Origin: a bacterium
GTDB taxonomy: Bacteria; Bacillota; Negativicutes; Acidaminococcales; Acidaminococcaceae
Reading direction: 5' to 3'
DNA length: 5,936 nucleotides
Assembly (NCBI GenBank): GCA_004562175.1
Contig: SFRS01000095.1
Span: 1-5,936, forward strand
The position numbers were made by a program, and so were the translations under genes. Positions within the stretch are counted from its first letter, which is position 1, and each line of letters begins with the position of its first letter. This document shows positions 5,130 to 5,936 of the stretch, one piece after another. Below the pieces are notes generated by a model, which was not told the origin of the DNA, did no database searches, and saw only the letters and a list, made by a program, of their open reading frames with translations.

Positions 5130-5936
5130 TCAGTCCTTCACAATCTCTGACAGATTGGCCATGATACCGCCGATGATTTCCGGACGATTCATGGTATAAA
5201 TGTGTACATTGCTGAAGCCATTGGAAAGCAAATCAATGATTTGGCCCGTTGCGTAGGCAATGCCTGCCTGCTTGAGAGCGGCGGGCTTGTCCGCAAAGCG
5301 TTCTACCATGGCCCTGAATTGGGGCGGCAGCTTGGTGCCGCTGAGCTGGCAGATGCGGATAATTTGGCTGGCATTAGTCACGGGCATGATGCCTGGCACT
5401 ACGGGCACGTTGATGCCTGCCTTCAGCAGACGGAACATGTAGTTATATAAAATGGTGTTGTCAAAAAACATTTGGGTTACTAAAAAGTCCACTCCCGCCT
5501 CTACCTTGTAGCGAGTGTTTTCAATGTCTTGGGCGAGGCTGCCGGATTCAGGATGTCCCTCAGGATAGGCTGCGCCGCCAATACAGAAGTCGCCCTGCTC
5601 CTTGATAAAGCGCATCAAATCGCTGGCATGGCTAAAGCTACTCATAGCGTCCTTTTCCATGCCTGCCGGAATGTCGCCCCGCAAAGCCAAAATATTTGCA
5701 ATTCCATTGGCCTGTAAATCGCTGAGCACATTCTTGATTTTTTCCTCGTCCGCCTTGACGCAGGTCAGATGGGCCAAAGCAGGGATGCCATTGTCCTGTA
5801 CCTCTTTGGCCAAGGCGGCAGAATAACCCACAGTGCTGCCACCGGCGCCATAGGTCACACTCATGTAGGATGGTTTAACCTTCGCAATTTTGTTGACGAT
5901 TTCCAAGCTGTTTTGCAGCTCCGTGCCCTGCTTGGG
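5130..5936 (-). CDS. metF: 5,10-methylenetetrahydrofolate reductase, 5' end outside window
   Basis: The last 268 codons are visible. The frame is open to the window edge and the first visible residues are PKQGTELQNSLEIV, matching the PPK...L segment that sits roughly 25 residues into the family. The true start is therefore outside, and a TTG at 5906-5904 is not the start. The enzyme is an FAD-dependent TIM barrel that reduces 5,10-methylene-THF to 5-methyl-THF, the methyl donor for MetH. Visible motifs, numbered from the edge, are SVTYGAGGST (26-35), HLTC (56-59), ALRGDIP with the folate/flavin Asp88 (equivalent of E. coli Asp120), TQMFFD with Gln155 (equivalent of Gln183), and PGIMPV. The catalytic Glu just before the PPK segment is not visible. 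The length fits the short bacterial form (E. coli 296 aa) with no eukaryotic-type regulatory domain. It is first of the visible met genes, followed after 5 nt by the activation gene. Confidence 0.97.
   Translation of the reverse strand, partial: PKQGTELQNSLEIVNKIAKVKPSYMSVTYGAGGSTVGYSAALAKEVQDNGIPALAHLTCVKADEEKIKNVLSDLQANGIANILALRGDIPAGMEKDAMSSFSHASDLMRFIKEQGDFCIGGAAYPEGHPESGSLAQDIENTRYKVEAGVDFLVTQMFFDNTILYNYMFRLLKAGINVPVVPGIMPVTNASQIIRICQLSGTKLPPQFRAMVERFADKPAALKQAGIAYATGQIIDLLSNGFSNVHIYTMNRPEIIGGIMANLSEIVKD

Noticed and set aside
5904..5906. TTG as the start codon of metF
   Set aside because: The frame stays open to the window edge and the residues before this TTG (PKQGTELQNS) match conserved MetF sequence, so the gene starts outside the window.

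Overview
The window reads as ordinary chromosome from a Gram-positive-lineage anaerobe (Firmicutes in the broad sense). My best guess is the class Negativicutes, for example an Acidaminococcus or Phascolarctobacterium relative. The reasons are the mutM-coaE-lytic transglycosylase order, the short B12-dependent MetH paired with a free-standing activation protein, and the moderate GC content. This taxonomic guess is inference from gene content and has not been checked by any search.

Left part, plus strand (1-1753). The 3' end of mutM (DNA repair glycosylase) is followed after 10 nt by coaE (last step of coenzyme A synthesis). coaE overlaps the start of a small membrane-anchored lytic transglycosylase gene, so the three look like one transcription unit. 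After a gap of about 100 nt with a well-formed sigma-70-type promoter comes tRNA-Leu(CAG). It is followed immediately by the 3' portion of a second leucine tRNA (apparent anticodon GAG) that has lost its 5' acceptor strand and D-arm. A strong intrinsic terminator closes the unit.

Middle and right part, minus strand (1783-5936). In transcription order these are metF (methylenetetrahydrofolate reductase, cut by the right edge), a stand-alone methionine synthase activation-domain protein 5 nt downstream, a 305-nt spacer, and metH. MetH lacks the C-terminal AdoMet-binding reactivation domain, and the neighbouring activation protein most likely supplies it in trans. MetF makes 5-methyl-THF, MetH uses it to methylate homocysteine through cobalamin, and the activation protein would rescue oxidised cob(II)alamin. 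metH ends in a terminator that converges with the tRNA unit.

The 305-nt spacer upstream of metH is the least ordinary part. Most of it is a 194-nt AT-rich imperfect palindrome whose two arms match over almost their whole length, including the ends. It may be a MITE-like or palindromic repeat, or a long structured leader RNA. Together with the truncated tandem tRNA, it is the best candidate in the window for something undescribed. I found no CRISPR array, no transposase gene and no recognisable riboswitch class.
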